A stretch of DNA of 64,000 nt from Chryseolinea soli (GTDB lineage: Bacteria > Bacteroidota > Bacteroidia > Cytophagales > Cyclobacteriaceae). The stretch is from positions 7,874,001-7,938,000 of the forward strand of contig NZ_CP032382.1 in NCBI RefSeq assembly GCF_003589925.1. Reading direction: 5' to 3'. Position 1 is the stretch's first letter. Each line of letters opens with the position of its first letter. A program made the translations under genes and the position numbers. The notes under the pieces were generated by a model, which saw nothing but the letters and a program-made list of their open reading frames with translations, was not told where the DNA came from and did no database searches. This document shows, in pieces, positions 28,590 to 37,482 of the stretch.

Positions 28590-29636
28590 TTAAATTTTTA
28601 TAGCGCCGAATCTCACCAGGCTCTCCGCAGACGCGATGATCGCCTCTTCATTGCTGCGCGGCTGCCATCCTAAAACCTGTCGGGCTTTTTCGTTGCTGGC
28701 GTTTCGATACCGGCTCAACATCGGAACGATACTCTTCGCCACGGGGTTGAACCACGCCGCCACTTTAACCAACCCATCGGGAAGTCGCCTGGTCGATGCG
28801 TATTTGGCAATGGCCGGCCGCTTCTTTTTTAACAACAAGGCAATTTCGGGCAATGACAAAATACCACCGGCCAGGGCCAGGAAGCGCTGACCGTTTGCCT
28901 CGGGATGGATCATGGCCCGCAGGTGCAGGTCGGCCACGTCGCGCACATCCACGATGCCGAGTGTGATGTTGGGTATTCGCTTCAGGGAACCGTCCAAGAC
29001 CTTTTTCAACAGTTCAAAGCCGCTGGACAGGACGGGACTCAGGGAAGGGCCAAAGATCCCCATCGGGTTGACGACCGAAAGCTCCAACGCACCACCCTCC
29101 TTTTTTATAAAATCCCATGCCGCTCTTTCCGCCATGACCTTTGATTTATTGTAGGCCGACAACCCTTTCTCGTTGGGGTCTGTCCAGCACTCTTCCGTAA
29201 TGATCTTCGTTGTATCGGTATGGCTATAGCCCACCGCCCCGAAATTTGAAGTCATCACCACTCTTTTCACCCCGGCGTCTCTGGCAGCTTTCAGCACGCG
29301 AAGCGTTCCCTCCATCGCGGGGCGGATCATTTCGTCTTCGTGCTTGGGGGCTCTTAAGAAAATGGGAGAAGCCACGTGCAGCACATAGTCGCAATTTTCC
29401 ATCGCCTTATCCCAATTTAGATCTTTCATTAGATCCGTTTCGATGAACTCCAGGTTGTCAGTCAACGCGATACCCCCTACCCGGAGCATGTCCAGCACTT
29501 CATTTTTCTTGTTCATCGAGCGCAGTGTCGTTCTTACTTTATAGCCTTGTTGCAGTAGCTGCACGATGCAGTGCGCCCCCACAAAGCCGGAGCCGCCGGT
29601 TACGAGAACTACTTTTTTTGTGTTTGGTCCTGTCAT
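28590..29636 (-). CDS. NAD(P)-dependent epimerase/dihydroflavonol reductase-like protein
   Basis: 348-residue extended short-chain dehydrogenase. Rossmann motif VTGGSGFVGAHCIVQLL at the N-terminus, and the catalytic Tyr/Lys pair in SAYNKSKVMAE. DYVLHVASPIF and VVMTSNFGAVGYS place it near the dihydroflavonol-4-reductase/cinnamoyl-CoA reductase group, which reduces aldehydes or ketones with NADPH. The ATG at 29636 is preferred over the in-frame start at 29669 because the Rossmann fold follows at once. First gene of the epimerase-MBL-AraC operon. Confidence 0.88.
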   Translation of the reverse strand: MTGPNTKKVVLVTGGSGFVGAHCIVQLLQQGYKVRTTLRSMNKKNEVLDMLRVGGIALTDNLEFIETDLMKDLNWDKAMENCDYVLHVASPIFLRAPKHEDEMIRPAMEGTLRVLKAARDAGVKRVVMTSNFGAVGYSHTDTTKIITEECWTDPNEKGLSAYNKSKVMAERAAWDFIKKEGGALELSVVNPMGIFGPSLSPVLSSGFELLKKVLDGSLKRIPNITLGIVDVRDVADLHLRAMIHPEANGQRFLALAGGILSLPEIALLLKKKRPAIAKYASTRRLPDGLVKVAAWFNPVAKSIVPMLSRYRNASNEKARQVLGWQPRSNEEAIIASAESLVRFGAIKI

Positions 29637-29643
29637 TTTTCTT

Positions 29644-29719
29644 GGAATTTGATAGATCAAAATTCCCAAAAAAATGGACCGTCAACTTTGTTGAAACGTC
29701 GGAATTTACTTTGTTGAAA
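29644..29719. promoter_or_regulatory. Palindrome and direct repeats upstream of the epimerase operon
   Basis: GGAATTTGAT (29644-29653) and ATCAAAATTCC (29656-29666) form a near-perfect palindrome just 8 bp before the start. ACTTTGTTGAAA occurs twice (29685-29696 and 29708-29719), 23 bp apart; the first copy lies in the palindrome TCAAC-TTT-GTTGA. These look like regulator sites, and the operon's own AraC protein is the natural candidate. Confidence 0.4.
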
Positions 29720-29756
29720 AGTCTGGGTCAGGTAGGTCGCTAGCGGGTAACGCAGA

Positions 29757-31298
29757 CTATATATTCCTGCGGACAACGAGTGCACCGTCTTCTTCCGTCT
29801 TCTGTTGACACGCCCATTTTACACTGTAGCGCAAACCCTTCACCTCTATCGCAGCATACATTTTCACTCCCTCCAGGTTTGTCCCTTTGGGAAGAAGGAA
29901 CATCGCTTGTCGCACTTTTCCGGGAAGTGGGTACCCGGGATCCAGGCTTCCTTCCGCGAGCTTTTGTCCGGTGCTGCTCACGATTGAAATACGCAACGCT
30001 CCCGGCACTCCCGCCACACCATCGTTAACCAAACCCAACACCAGACCGGGATGCCCGTCTTTTTCAAATGACCAAATCCACGAGGGTCTGATGCGATATC
30101 CGATGGACAAGGCTAAGTCGTCGATCGCATCGGGGTACTGTTCGTAATAATGCTGTAAACGTTCGGCCTGGATCCTGTGCCAATTCCACAACGAAAAATA
30201 GTTCGGCCCCACATCTTTTGCATGGGCAATGATGTTGTCGGTTCGGGTCACACCTTCCGAGATCTTCAAACTATCGGGCGTTCCGTCCGACAGGCCGTTC
30301 TCCACAAATGCACCAACCCAGGCCGGCCGGTTGCTCAGGCTTTCGATCTGCATGTTCTCGATGAAGATCGTATCCGTGCGAAGCCAATTGTGCGATCGTA
30401 TGGTGCGGTCGACGATTTCAGAATTGCCAACGTTGCTGTAGTCGGGCTGCGTGTTGGTGAGCAAGGGTGTGTTCTTCCAATGGGCGGCCTGCATTTCAAA
30501 GATGTCGACAAAGGTGCGCTCGGCCGTTGCATAATCCGGGAAAGGATTTTTATCCGGGAACGGCCAGGTGTGACCTTCTCCCCAAAATCCATACATATAC
30601 GTATCGACAAACTCCACCTGAGGATGCCCATTGTACTGGGCAGACAGCAATCCATCCATCTCCTTTAAGGCACTCATAAAAACGGGGTGATCGTACTGAG
30701 GGGCAAATTGAACTTTACCTGGAAGTCCGATCTCGTTGGTCGTTCCAAATTTATAGAGGGGAACTTTGTTCAAAAGAAAATCCGGCATCGACTGGGGTTC
30801 GATCTCGGGGCTCATGAGTTGAACACGGAGGCCGATGCGCTTGTTGTATTGTTTGGCCAGATCGAACGCAATCTTCCAGTGATCACAGAAATCAAGTCTG
30901 CCGGGTTTACTTTGAATGTCGCGCCAATCGACCCGCATGTAGAGCACATCACCCAGCGAAAGACGAACAAGTTTTTCCAGGGACTTTTCCAACGATTCAT
31001 TTTCTTTACGACCTGGCCCGAGTTCGTCGCATAGGTAGGTGGTCATGCCCATACCGTAATTGGATACCCGCTTCTTGGAAGGTGTGGTGGCCATGATCAC
31101 GTCTGCGCCGGGAACAACTTCTTCGGGTTTGTAGGAAGGGAAAGGTCCTTGATTGAGACGATCCGTGATGGCAGGCCCACGTCCAAAGTCATATCCATCC
31201 CAATTGTGGGCGGGGACAAACGTATTTACCTGACCGGGTAAGGCGCTTGTGGCCAAGGAGGCCAGTGCACTCCGCTGTAAGAAATTTCTTCGATTCAT
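29757..31298 (-). CDS. Tat-exported TIM-barrel-like protein, possible glycosidase
   Basis: 513-residue protein with a twin-arginine signal (NRRNFLQRSALASLATSALP). The body looks like a (beta/alpha)8 barrel of the glycosidase type: LYMRVDWRDIQSKPGRLDF, then GLRVQLMSPEIEPQ, FVDTYMYGFWGEGHTWPF and FIENMQIESL, ending in a beta-sandwich (about 415-500). The GFWGEGH segment resembles barrel proteins annotated DUF4832 or beta-galactosidase-like, but I cannot assign a family. Tat export suggests folding, perhaps with a cofactor, before export. It is alone on its strand between the small exported protein gene and the epimerase operon. Confidence 0.55.
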   Translation of the reverse strand: MNRRNFLQRSALASLATSALPGQVNTFVPAHNWDGYDFGRGPAITDRLNQGPFPSYKPEEVVPGADVIMATTPSKKRVSNYGMGMTTYLCDELGPGRKENESLEKSLEKLVRLSLGDVLYMRVDWRDIQSKPGRLDFCDHWKIAFDLAKQYNKRIGLRVQLMSPEIEPQSMPDFLLNKVPLYKFGTTNEIGLPGKVQFAPQYDHPVFMSALKEMDGLLSAQYNGHPQVEFVDTYMYGFWGEGHTWPFPDKNPFPDYATAERTFVDIFEMQAAHWKNTPLLTNTQPDYSNVGNSEIVDRTIRSHNWLRTDTIFIENMQIESLSNRPAWVGAFVENGLSDGTPDSLKISEGVTRTDNIIAHAKDVGPNYFSLWNWHRIQAERLQHYYEQYPDAIDDLALSIGYRIRPSWIWSFEKDGHPGLVLGLVNDGVAGVPGALRISIVSSTGQKLAEGSLDPGYPLPGKVRQAMFLLPKGTNLEGVKMYAAIEVKGLRYSVKWACQQKTEEDGALVVRRNI

Positions 31299-31432
31299 AG
31301 TTCCGTGTTATCCGTTGGCAAATAATTCCTTCCTGGCCACCGTCGGACAATAAAATCGAAAGACGCGATTCAATTTATAAATGCGGTGGCTTTTCCCCGA
31401 CAATCTTTCGAGTGATTCTCCCCAACAGCACG

Positions 31433-31834
31433 CTATTCAGGCAACGAACTGTATCGCGGTTTTACTTTTGCATATACCTTGCTGGTAAAACCCGGACAGA
31501 TGATGACCAACTCGCCATCCTTATCGATGAAGAGCTCACCCGTTTCATAGTTTGTATTGCATGACCCCATGGTCACCACCAGGAAGTTGCACGTCCAGAG
31601 GTTCGTTTTCGTTTGGCGGATGTCCTTGTAGATCAACATATCGGACACATCGCATGGAAATTTCTCGTTTCCTTCTTCGATGATGGACGCCTGTCCGTTG
31701 TCGATCTGGATTTTCAAATTGTCACCCTTGCGAACCCAGGTGCCTTCAATGGATTCCGGCCGGTCCGTTGTGAACCCGATGAACAACGAAGCGATGGCCA
31801 CCAGAAAGGCGCGGTAGAAATGGTTGATCTGCAT
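31433..31834 (-). CDS. Small exported protein, unknown function
   Basis: 133 residues from the ATG at 31834, which opens a hydrophobic export segment (FYRAFLVAIASLFIGFTT). The mature part has a lipocalin-like opening (ESIEGTWVRKGDNLKIQID) and three cysteines, suggesting a small beta-barrel or sandwich. The open frame extends upstream to 31960 but those residues look non-coding. No family recognised. Confidence 0.5.
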   Translation of the reverse strand: MQINHFYRAFLVAIASLFIGFTTDRPESIEGTWVRKGDNLKIQIDNGQASIIEEGNEKFPCDVSDMLIYKDIRQTKTNLWTCNFLVVTMGSCNTNYETGELFIDKDGELVIICPGFTSKVYAKVKPRYSSLPE

Positions 31835-32011
31835 ATAACGATGTCGGTTTAGAATTCCGTTTAGCAATTTATGCGATCCCCCGCTCATACCCAAAGGATG
31901 GAGGTCAGGGTCACAAAACTCCAAAAATATGCCACGGGCTTTCTGATATCTCTCTGACAATCAGATTCTTATTTTAATAAATAAGATCGGCTATGTCGTT
32001 TTCCCGAGGCT

Positions 32012-32046
32012 ATTGACTGTTGACCATCGACAGGTCAACAGTCAAT
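32012..32046. repeat. 13-bp perfect inverted repeat, 9-nt loop
   Basis: ATTGACTGTTGAC (32012-32024) and GTCAACAGTCAAT (32034-32046) match perfectly. It has no T-run, so it is more likely an operator or a mobile-repeat remnant than a terminator. Confidence 0.6.
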
Positions 32047-32170
32047 TCCGACAAGGGTGTGAAGGCGGTATAGGTGACAAGAAAATACCAGGAAGGGCAA
32101 TAAGCTTATCCCGTTTGCTGACGCCATTGGGAACTTGTGTCGAAAGATTTTGAAATCCATTTTATTGCTT

Positions 32171-32187
32171 TAACTTCTAAGAAGTTA
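32171..32187. promoter_or_regulatory. Perfect 17-bp palindrome, candidate operator
   Basis: TAACTTCT-A-AGAAGTTA: 8-bp arms around one central base, ending 29 bp before the ATG at 32217. Position and symmetry suit a dimeric repressor overlapping the promoter or leader. The regulator is not identified. Confidence 0.5.
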
Positions 32188-32216
32188 GTCATTCTTTTTT
32201 AATCGAGACAAATTTC

Positions 32217-34745
32217 ATGCGCATGAAACATTATCCACTTCATCTTTTCTGCATCCTTTATTTCATCGGCTCCTGGAACGATTGTTTTTCACAACCTGCG
32301 CGCATCGTTCATGATACCCAACAAAAGACGGTGGCCTTCGGCAATGACAGAATCAAGATCACGCTGGACTACAACAAAACGGCAAACATTTCTTCACTCA
32401 CCCTGAATGATCAACCGGTCATACAAGGCAGCGCCGGCGTCTATTCAAAAATCAGAACAAAAGAATCGTCTTATACAACCTTGCACCTGGCAACAGATCC
32501 TACCGTCACAGTATCCGGCAACGTCATCAGCGTCGTGGGGATCCGCTATGGTGACCCGGCGCTCTCTATAGACGAAACCTGGACATTCACCATCAGTAGC
32601 AGTGACATCAAATTTGATATTGATAGAACGATGTCAAAAGCGATTGTGGTGGAACAGGTTGGTTTTCCTGTTTTTATGTTCAACAGCATGGATACGTGGG
32701 AAGGAGCTTACCAGGATTATGGAGGGTTGGCCTGGTTCTATCTCTTTAATAAAAAGCTGGACACGTATGGTGTTCACAGCAGCGCATCGGATTTTTGGAA
32801 TAGCAAGACCGGCAACGGGCTAACGGTTTCCGTTACGGCACCGGGCCAGCAAATTGCGATGGACTATAGCCGCACGGCGGATGATAAACTGGCCTACACG
32901 CTCGCCGTATCTCCAACGGAAATGCAGCCGCGCTTTGATCCGGGCACCAACCGGAGACGTTATGTCCGCGACACAACGGATGTGTGGGCGCCCTTTCAGA
33001 TCAGCGCCGGTAAAAGCAGTCAACGGATCACGCTTTCCTACTTCGACTTTGAGGCGAAGTTCGGGCGTGGAAAATTGGCCGGCATCCATCAAGGACAAGT
33101 GAGCGCGGTGTTGAATACCATCGCCAGGATTGGCGTGATCGACAAGGAACATTTTGGTGGCAACAGTTGGCACACGCCTTATGGCCCCATCTGCCTGCAT
33201 GAACAATACATTGCACAAATGGGGCTGGCCATCAACGACAACAACTACCTAAAGGGCTACCAGCAATGCCTGGATTTCTACAGGGACCATGCCATCAAAC
33301 CCGACGGCCGCGTGTGGCCGCGATGGGCCTACAGCAATGAAGACGCCATGCCGCAGGGATTTACCGACAAAGGCTTCTATGAAGCACAGTGGGGATATCT
33401 GCTAGACTCCAACCCCGACTTCGTTACCAATGTTGCCGAACTGTATAACCAAACGGGCGACCTGCCGTGGGTGAAGACACACCAGGCGTCTTGTGAAAAA
33501 GCGCTGGACTGGATCATCCAACGAGACACCAACGGCAACGGGCTGGTGGAAATGATGACGGATAGCCACAAACAAAAAAGAGGAAGCGATTGGATCGACA
33601 TCATCTGGGCCGCGTATGAAAATGCGTTTGTGAATGCCAAGCTCTATTATGCCCTCATCTTGTGGACGGATATCGAAAAACAATTGGGCAACACCACAAA
33701 AGAAAAATACTATCAAGGGTTTGCCGAAAAACTCAAGGAAAGTTTTAACAAACCCCTTGCCGCCGGAGGGTTTTGGGACGCTGATAAGAAATGTTACATC
33801 CACTGGAGAGATAAAGACGGTTCCACCCACGGAAATAATATGGTGACACCCGTAAACTTCATGGCCATTGCTTATGGTCTTTGTGATGACGACGCCAGGA
33901 GAAAGACCATTCTTGACGACATCGAGACGCAGATGCAAAAGGAAAATCTTTTCTTCTGGCCCATCTGTATGTACAGTTATGGTGCCGGCGAAGGAAACGA
34001 CTGGCAGTTCCCCTTTCCAAACTATGAGAATGGCGACATTTTCTTATCGTGGGGTGCCGTTGCCGTCAAAGCCTACGCTTCCTACAAGCCTGAGCTGGCC
34101 CTGAAATATGTAAAGAATGTATTGGCGCAATATGCCAAAGATGGCCTGGCCTTTCAACGCTATGGACGAGCGAAACAAGACGGGCTGGGCGATGATATCT
34201 TGTCTGGCAACAGCCTTTCCGTGGTGGGTTTATACCAGGCGATCTACGGCATCAATCCACTGTACAATCGTTTCTATCTCGACCCTCATATCACGGAAGC
34301 CTTGGCCGGGACACAAGTACGCTATACCTACCGCCATCAGCCATTAATCATCGATCTTGCCATAAACCAATATGCCGTCTCGAACAGCCGGTTCAAGATA
34401 GCCTCGAAGACTGACTTTGGTTTTTTCGCTACCGATAAAGAGCTCTTGTATTTCTACGGCTCTTCCAACCAGGCATCTTTAAAAGTGTCGACGGCGCCCG
34501 TGGGTTCGCTGACCTTGGACATGAAGAAGTGGGGACCGGATGAAATATCCTTTACACAGTCTTCCAAGGATGCCGCTTCATCCCGGTTGGTCTATCAAAT
34601 CAATGCGCTCCACCCCGATCGTTACTATACCCTGCTGATCAATAACCAGACATCGAAGCGAATAAAAAGCGATAACAAAGGCACGTTGACCTTTGAACAC
34701 AAAACCAATAAAGGCCCCGATGAGATCGTCGTTCTAAATAAGTGA
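32217..34745 (+). CDS. Exported (alpha/alpha)6-barrel glycosidase-like protein
   Basis: 842-residue exported protein. Signal peptide (HLFCILYFIGSWNDCFSQ), an N-terminal beta-sandwich (about 30-290), then an (alpha/alpha)6 toroid (about 300-680) with typical helix-pair signatures: WPRWAYSNEDAMPQGFTDKG, ALDWIIQRDTNGNGLVEMMT, SDWIDIIWAAYENAFVNAKL and WPICMYSYGAGEGNDWQFPF, and a C-terminal beta domain. This layout is shared by rhamnosidase-, trehalase- and GH15-like inverting enzymes, where the catalytic acids lie in the loops; Glu and Asp in GEGNDW and SDWID are candidates. Family not assigned. The promoter region carries a 17-bp palindrome. It converges with the CrtI-like gene, 11 bp apart. Confidence 0.65.
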   Translation: MRMKHYPLHLFCILYFIGSWNDCFSQPARIVHDTQQKTVAFGNDRIKITLDYNKTANISSLTLNDQPVIQGSAGVYSKIRTKESSYTTLHLATDPTVTVSGNVISVVGIRYGDPALSIDETWTFTISSSDIKFDIDRTMSKAIVVEQVGFPVFMFNSMDTWEGAYQDYGGLAWFYLFNKKLDTYGVHSSASDFWNSKTGNGLTVSVTAPGQQIAMDYSRTADDKLAYTLAVSPTEMQPRFDPGTNRRRYVRDTTDVWAPFQISAGKSSQRITLSYFDFEAKFGRGKLAGIHQGQVSAVLNTIARIGVIDKEHFGGNSWHTPYGPICLHEQYIAQMGLAINDNNYLKGYQQCLDFYRDHAIKPDGRVWPRWAYSNEDAMPQGFTDKGFYEAQWGYLLDSNPDFVTNVAELYNQTGDLPWVKTHQASCEKALDWIIQRDTNGNGLVEMMTDSHKQKRGSDWIDIIWAAYENAFVNAKLYYALILWTDIEKQLGNTTKEKYYQGFAEKLKESFNKPLAAGGFWDADKKCYIHWRDKDGSTHGNNMVTPVNFMAIAYGLCDDDARRKTILDDIETQMQKENLFFWPICMYSYGAGEGNDWQFPFPNYENGDIFLSWGAVAVKAYASYKPELALKYVKNVLAQYAKDGLAFQRYGRAKQDGLGDDILSGNSLSVVGLYQAIYGINPLYNRFYLDPHITEALAGTQVRYTYRHQPLIIDLAINQYAVSNSRFKIASKTDFGFFATDKELLYFYGSSNQASLKVSTAPVGSLTLDMKKWGPDEISFTQSSKDAASSRLVYQINALHPDRYYTLLINNQTSKRIKSDNKGTLTFEHKTNKGPDEIVVLNK

Positions 34746-34756
34746 GCTGGGCTTGA

Positions 34757-36184
34757 TCAAGCGATATGAAACACATCTTTCAAAGCACGACGCGCGGCGT
34801 GATACCCGCACATGCCATGCACACCTCCGCCGGGAGGCGTTGACGACGAGCAGATATACAATCCCTTTAACGAGGTGCGATACGGTGAACGCCGAAGGGC
34901 CGGGCGCGTGAAAAGCTGTCCGATGTCGATGATGCCGCCGTTGATGTCACCGCCGATATAATTGAAATTGTAGTTCTCCAGTTGCGCCGTGTTGAACGTG
35001 TGCCGTGAAAGGATCCGTTCGCGAAAACCTGGAGCAAAACGTTCGATTTGTTTCTCAATGATCTCGGTCCTGTCCAGGGTCGAACCGTTGGGCACGTGAC
35101 AGTAGGCCCACGCCGTGTGTTTGCCTTCGGGGGCACGTGAAGGATCGAACAGGCTTTGCTGTGCCAACAAAACAAAAGGGCGGTCGGTATGTTTTCCATG
35201 GCCGGCGGCGGCTTCCGAGGCTTGAATTTCCTCGAACGTGTTGCCGATGTGTATGGTGCCAGCGTGACGACACGTTTCGGCGGTGAACGGGATGCCGCCA
35301 TCGAGTGCCCAGTCTACTTTAAAGACGCCCATGCCATAGCGGTAGCGTTGAAGCTGCCAGGTATAGATCGCGGAGAGTTTATGCCCGGCGATCTGCAACA
35401 CCTGACGGGGCGTTACGTCCAACAGCACGGCGCGGGCCGAGGGCAGTTGGCTGAGCGACTTCACCTCCACACTGGTCTCGATCTTTCCACCCAGCGAAAT
35501 AAAATAAGACGCCAGCGCATCGGCGATTTTCTGCGAGCCTCCCTTGGGCAGGGGCCACCCGCGAAGGTGCCCGGCGATCATCAACACCAATCCAATGGCC
35601 GCGGTGGTCAGGTTGGTGAGGGGTTGCAAGGAATGCGCGGCCATCCCAGCCCAAAGCCCCCGGGCCTCCGGCGTTTTAAAATGATTGGCCAGCAGGGTTG
35701 CCGGCTGAAGCGCCTTCAATCCAAACTTTGCCAGCGACAGGGGATGTGAAGGGAATGTCAATGGGCCGAGCACGTCATTTTCTATTGCCGGCCAGTCGCG
35801 GGTGAGGGGTCCAATTAAATCCTGGTATGCCTGATCATCCGCTCCGAGTGCCTTTGCCGTTTCCGCGAGGGAAGAAAACAGCACAGCGGCCCGGCCGTTG
35901 TCAAAAGGGTGGGCTGCTGGTAGTGTGGGGTGAATGTATTCCAGTCCATGGTCGTGCAGGGGAAGGCTTTTGAAAAAGGGCGAGGCGGCAGCCATGGGAT
36001 GGATGGCCGAACAGATGTCGTGCGTGAATCCCGGTAAGGTCAGTTCTGCGGATCTCAGTCCCCCGCCAACGGTATCTTTTGCTTCCAACACCAATACCGA
36101 CAGCCCTTGTTGTTGCAAGGCTATTGCTGCGGAGAGCCCATTCGGCCCGCTGCCGACCACGACTGCATCAAAATCTTTGCTCAC
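34757..36184 (-). CDS. CrtI/phytoene desaturase-like FAD oxidoreductase
   Basis: 475-residue flavoprotein amine-oxidase/CrtI superfamily member. FAD-binding Rossmann motif VVVGSGPNGLSAAIALQQQG with LVLEAKDTVGGGLRS, and the C-terminal FAD motif GLYICSSSTPPGGGVHGMCG. The start is a GTG at 36184. Relatives are annotated as NAD(P)/FAD-dependent oxidoreductase; some act in carotenoid metabolism, but no crt gene is nearby, so the substrate is open. It is 84 bp downstream of the signalling operon on the same strand, and that gap contains a REP-like half element. Confidence 0.85.
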   Translation of the reverse strand: MSKDFDAVVVGSGPNGLSAAIALQQQGLSVLVLEAKDTVGGGLRSAELTLPGFTHDICSAIHPMAAASPFFKSLPLHDHGLEYIHPTLPAAHPFDNGRAAVLFSSLAETAKALGADDQAYQDLIGPLTRDWPAIENDVLGPLTFPSHPLSLAKFGLKALQPATLLANHFKTPEARGLWAGMAAHSLQPLTNLTTAAIGLVLMIAGHLRGWPLPKGGSQKIADALASYFISLGGKIETSVEVKSLSQLPSARAVLLDVTPRQVLQIAGHKLSAIYTWQLQRYRYGMGVFKVDWALDGGIPFTAETCRHAGTIHIGNTFEEIQASEAAAGHGKHTDRPFVLLAQQSLFDPSRAPEGKHTAWAYCHVPNGSTLDRTEIIEKQIERFAPGFRERILSRHTFNTAQLENYNFNYIGGDINGGIIDIGQLFTRPALRRSPYRTSLKGLYICSSSTPPGGGVHGMCGYHAARRALKDVFHIA

Positions 36185-36231
36185 ACTTTTTTTGTTAACC
36201 GCCGCACCTTCGCTAATGCTTCCGTGGGCAG

Positions 36232-36260
36232 GCGCAAAGGTCGTAAAGTAAACGCAAAGA
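36232..36260. repeat. Degenerate half copy of the REP-like element
   Basis: GCGCAAAGG, then AAAGT, then AACGCAAAG, in the same order as in the reverse complement of the element at 19788-19864 (CGCAAAGGCGCAAAGT, then ACGCAAA). The left terminus is lost or unrecognisable. It lies in the 84-bp gap between the REC-kinase and CrtI-like genes. Confidence 0.5.
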
Positions 36261-36268
36261 AATGTTTG

Positions 36269-37474
36269 TCAGCTTTCTTTTTCTTCGGGCAGCGAAAAGT
36301 AAAATGTCGCCCCTTTGTCCACTTCCGCTTCCGCCCAAACGCGGCCGCCGTGCTTGGTGATGATGCGCTTGACGATGGACAGGCCTATCCCGACACCTTC
36401 AAATTCGTCGGCTTTGTGGAGACGTTGAAACACACCAAATAATTGATCCGCATATCGCATGTCAAAGCCGGAGCCGTTATCCGAAACGTAGTACACCACT
36501 TCATTTCCGTTTTTCTGTGATCCGATCTCGATTTGTGAATTCTCCTTTTTTGAAGAATATTTCAGGGCGTTGGACAGTAAGTTGATCCAGACTTGCGTGA
36601 TCAATTCGCGGTCGCCATACATCGGGGGCAGTGGCTTCGAAACGATATCCGCTTTATACTGATCCGCCTGGCTCAGCTCATGCAGCACGCTCTCCACAAG
36701 GCTCTCGGCATCGATCTCCGATTTCTTTAACGCCTTCCTGCCCAACTTTGAAAATTCGAGCAGGTTGTCGATGAGGTTGTTCATTTTCCGGACTTGTCCC
36801 TGAAGGCTGCCCAGCATCCGCTTTCCCTCGCCGTCGAATTTATCGCCATAGTCTTCCAGCAGGATCGAAGAATAGCCATTGGCGATCCGGAGGGGCGCGC
36901 GCAGATCGTGCGAAACAGAATAAGAGAACGATTCCAATTCACGGTTCACCATCTCCAGTTGCGCCAGGTTTCGCTGCAACTCCGCATTGAGCTGGTTGAT
37001 GCGCGCTTCGGCTTTCTCCAGGGAAATATTCTTCTTGATGAGTTCCTTCTTCTGCCATTGGATCTTGAGCTGCACGGAAACCTTGGCCCGTGTCACCTCC
37101 GGGTCGAGCGGCTTGGAGAGATAGTCCACGGCGCCTTCTTCAAAGCCCTGGATGATGGATTGGTGTTCCTTTCGTTCGGCAGAAGCAAAGATGATCGGGA
37201 TCTCTTTTGTTCTTTTATTTGATTTCAAGATCCGCGCCACTTCAAATCCATCCATCTCGGGCATTTGCACATCGAGAATGATCAGGTCGGGCTCATGCGA
37301 CAGCGCCAGCTTCAGGCCATCCTTGCCATTCTCGGCACTCAGCAACAGCCGGTCGGGGCGTTCCAACAATTTCTCCAACACAAAAATGTTGGCCTGCTTG
37401 TCGTCGATGATCAAGATCGTTGCCTTTTCACCGTTCACGGATTGATCTTCGAATACATTTTTGAATTCATCCAT
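36269..37474 (-). CDS. REC-histidine kinase (phytochrome-type kinase core)
   Basis: 401-residue soluble protein: receiver at about 17-135 (phosphoacceptor Asp68 in LIILDVQMPEMDG, Lys121 in YLSKPLDP), a coiled-coil linker (about 140-180), HisKA with His189 in SVSHDLRAPLRIANGY, and HATPase (about 290-395) with NLLSNALKYSS, DNGSGFD and GVGIGLSIVKRI. It has no sensor or membrane segment, so it receives phosphate from, or is tuned by, another protein, probably the hybrid kinase of this operon. The receiver and linker are close to those of the neighbouring 37483-38685 gene, but the kinase cores differ. Last gene of the four-gene signalling operon, 8 nt after its paralogue. Confidence 0.92.
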   Translation of the reverse strand: MDEFKNVFEDQSVNGEKATILIIDDKQANIFVLEKLLERPDRLLLSAENGKDGLKLALSHEPDLIILDVQMPEMDGFEVARILKSNKRTKEIPIIFASAERKEHQSIIQGFEEGAVDYLSKPLDPEVTRAKVSVQLKIQWQKKELIKKNISLEKAEARINQLNAELQRNLAQLEMVNRELESFSYSVSHDLRAPLRIANGYSSILLEDYGDKFDGEGKRMLGSLQGQVRKMNNLIDNLLEFSKLGRKALKKSEIDAESLVESVLHELSQADQYKADIVSKPLPPMYGDRELITQVWINLLSNALKYSSKKENSQIEIGSQKNGNEVVYYVSDNGSGFDMRYADQLFGVFQRLHKADEFEGVGIGLSIVKRIITKHGGRVWAEAEVDKGATFYFSLPEEKES

Positions 37475-37482
37475 ACTGCTGT

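Larger units (their letters stand above)
31835..32216. other. 382-bp divergent intergenic region with two inverted repeats
   Basis: Gap between the small exported gene (-) and the (alpha/alpha)6-barrel gene (+). It holds a 13-bp perfect inverted repeat at 32012-32046 and a 17-bp palindrome at 32171-32187 (listed separately). I see no open frame worth calling. Confidence 0.7.
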
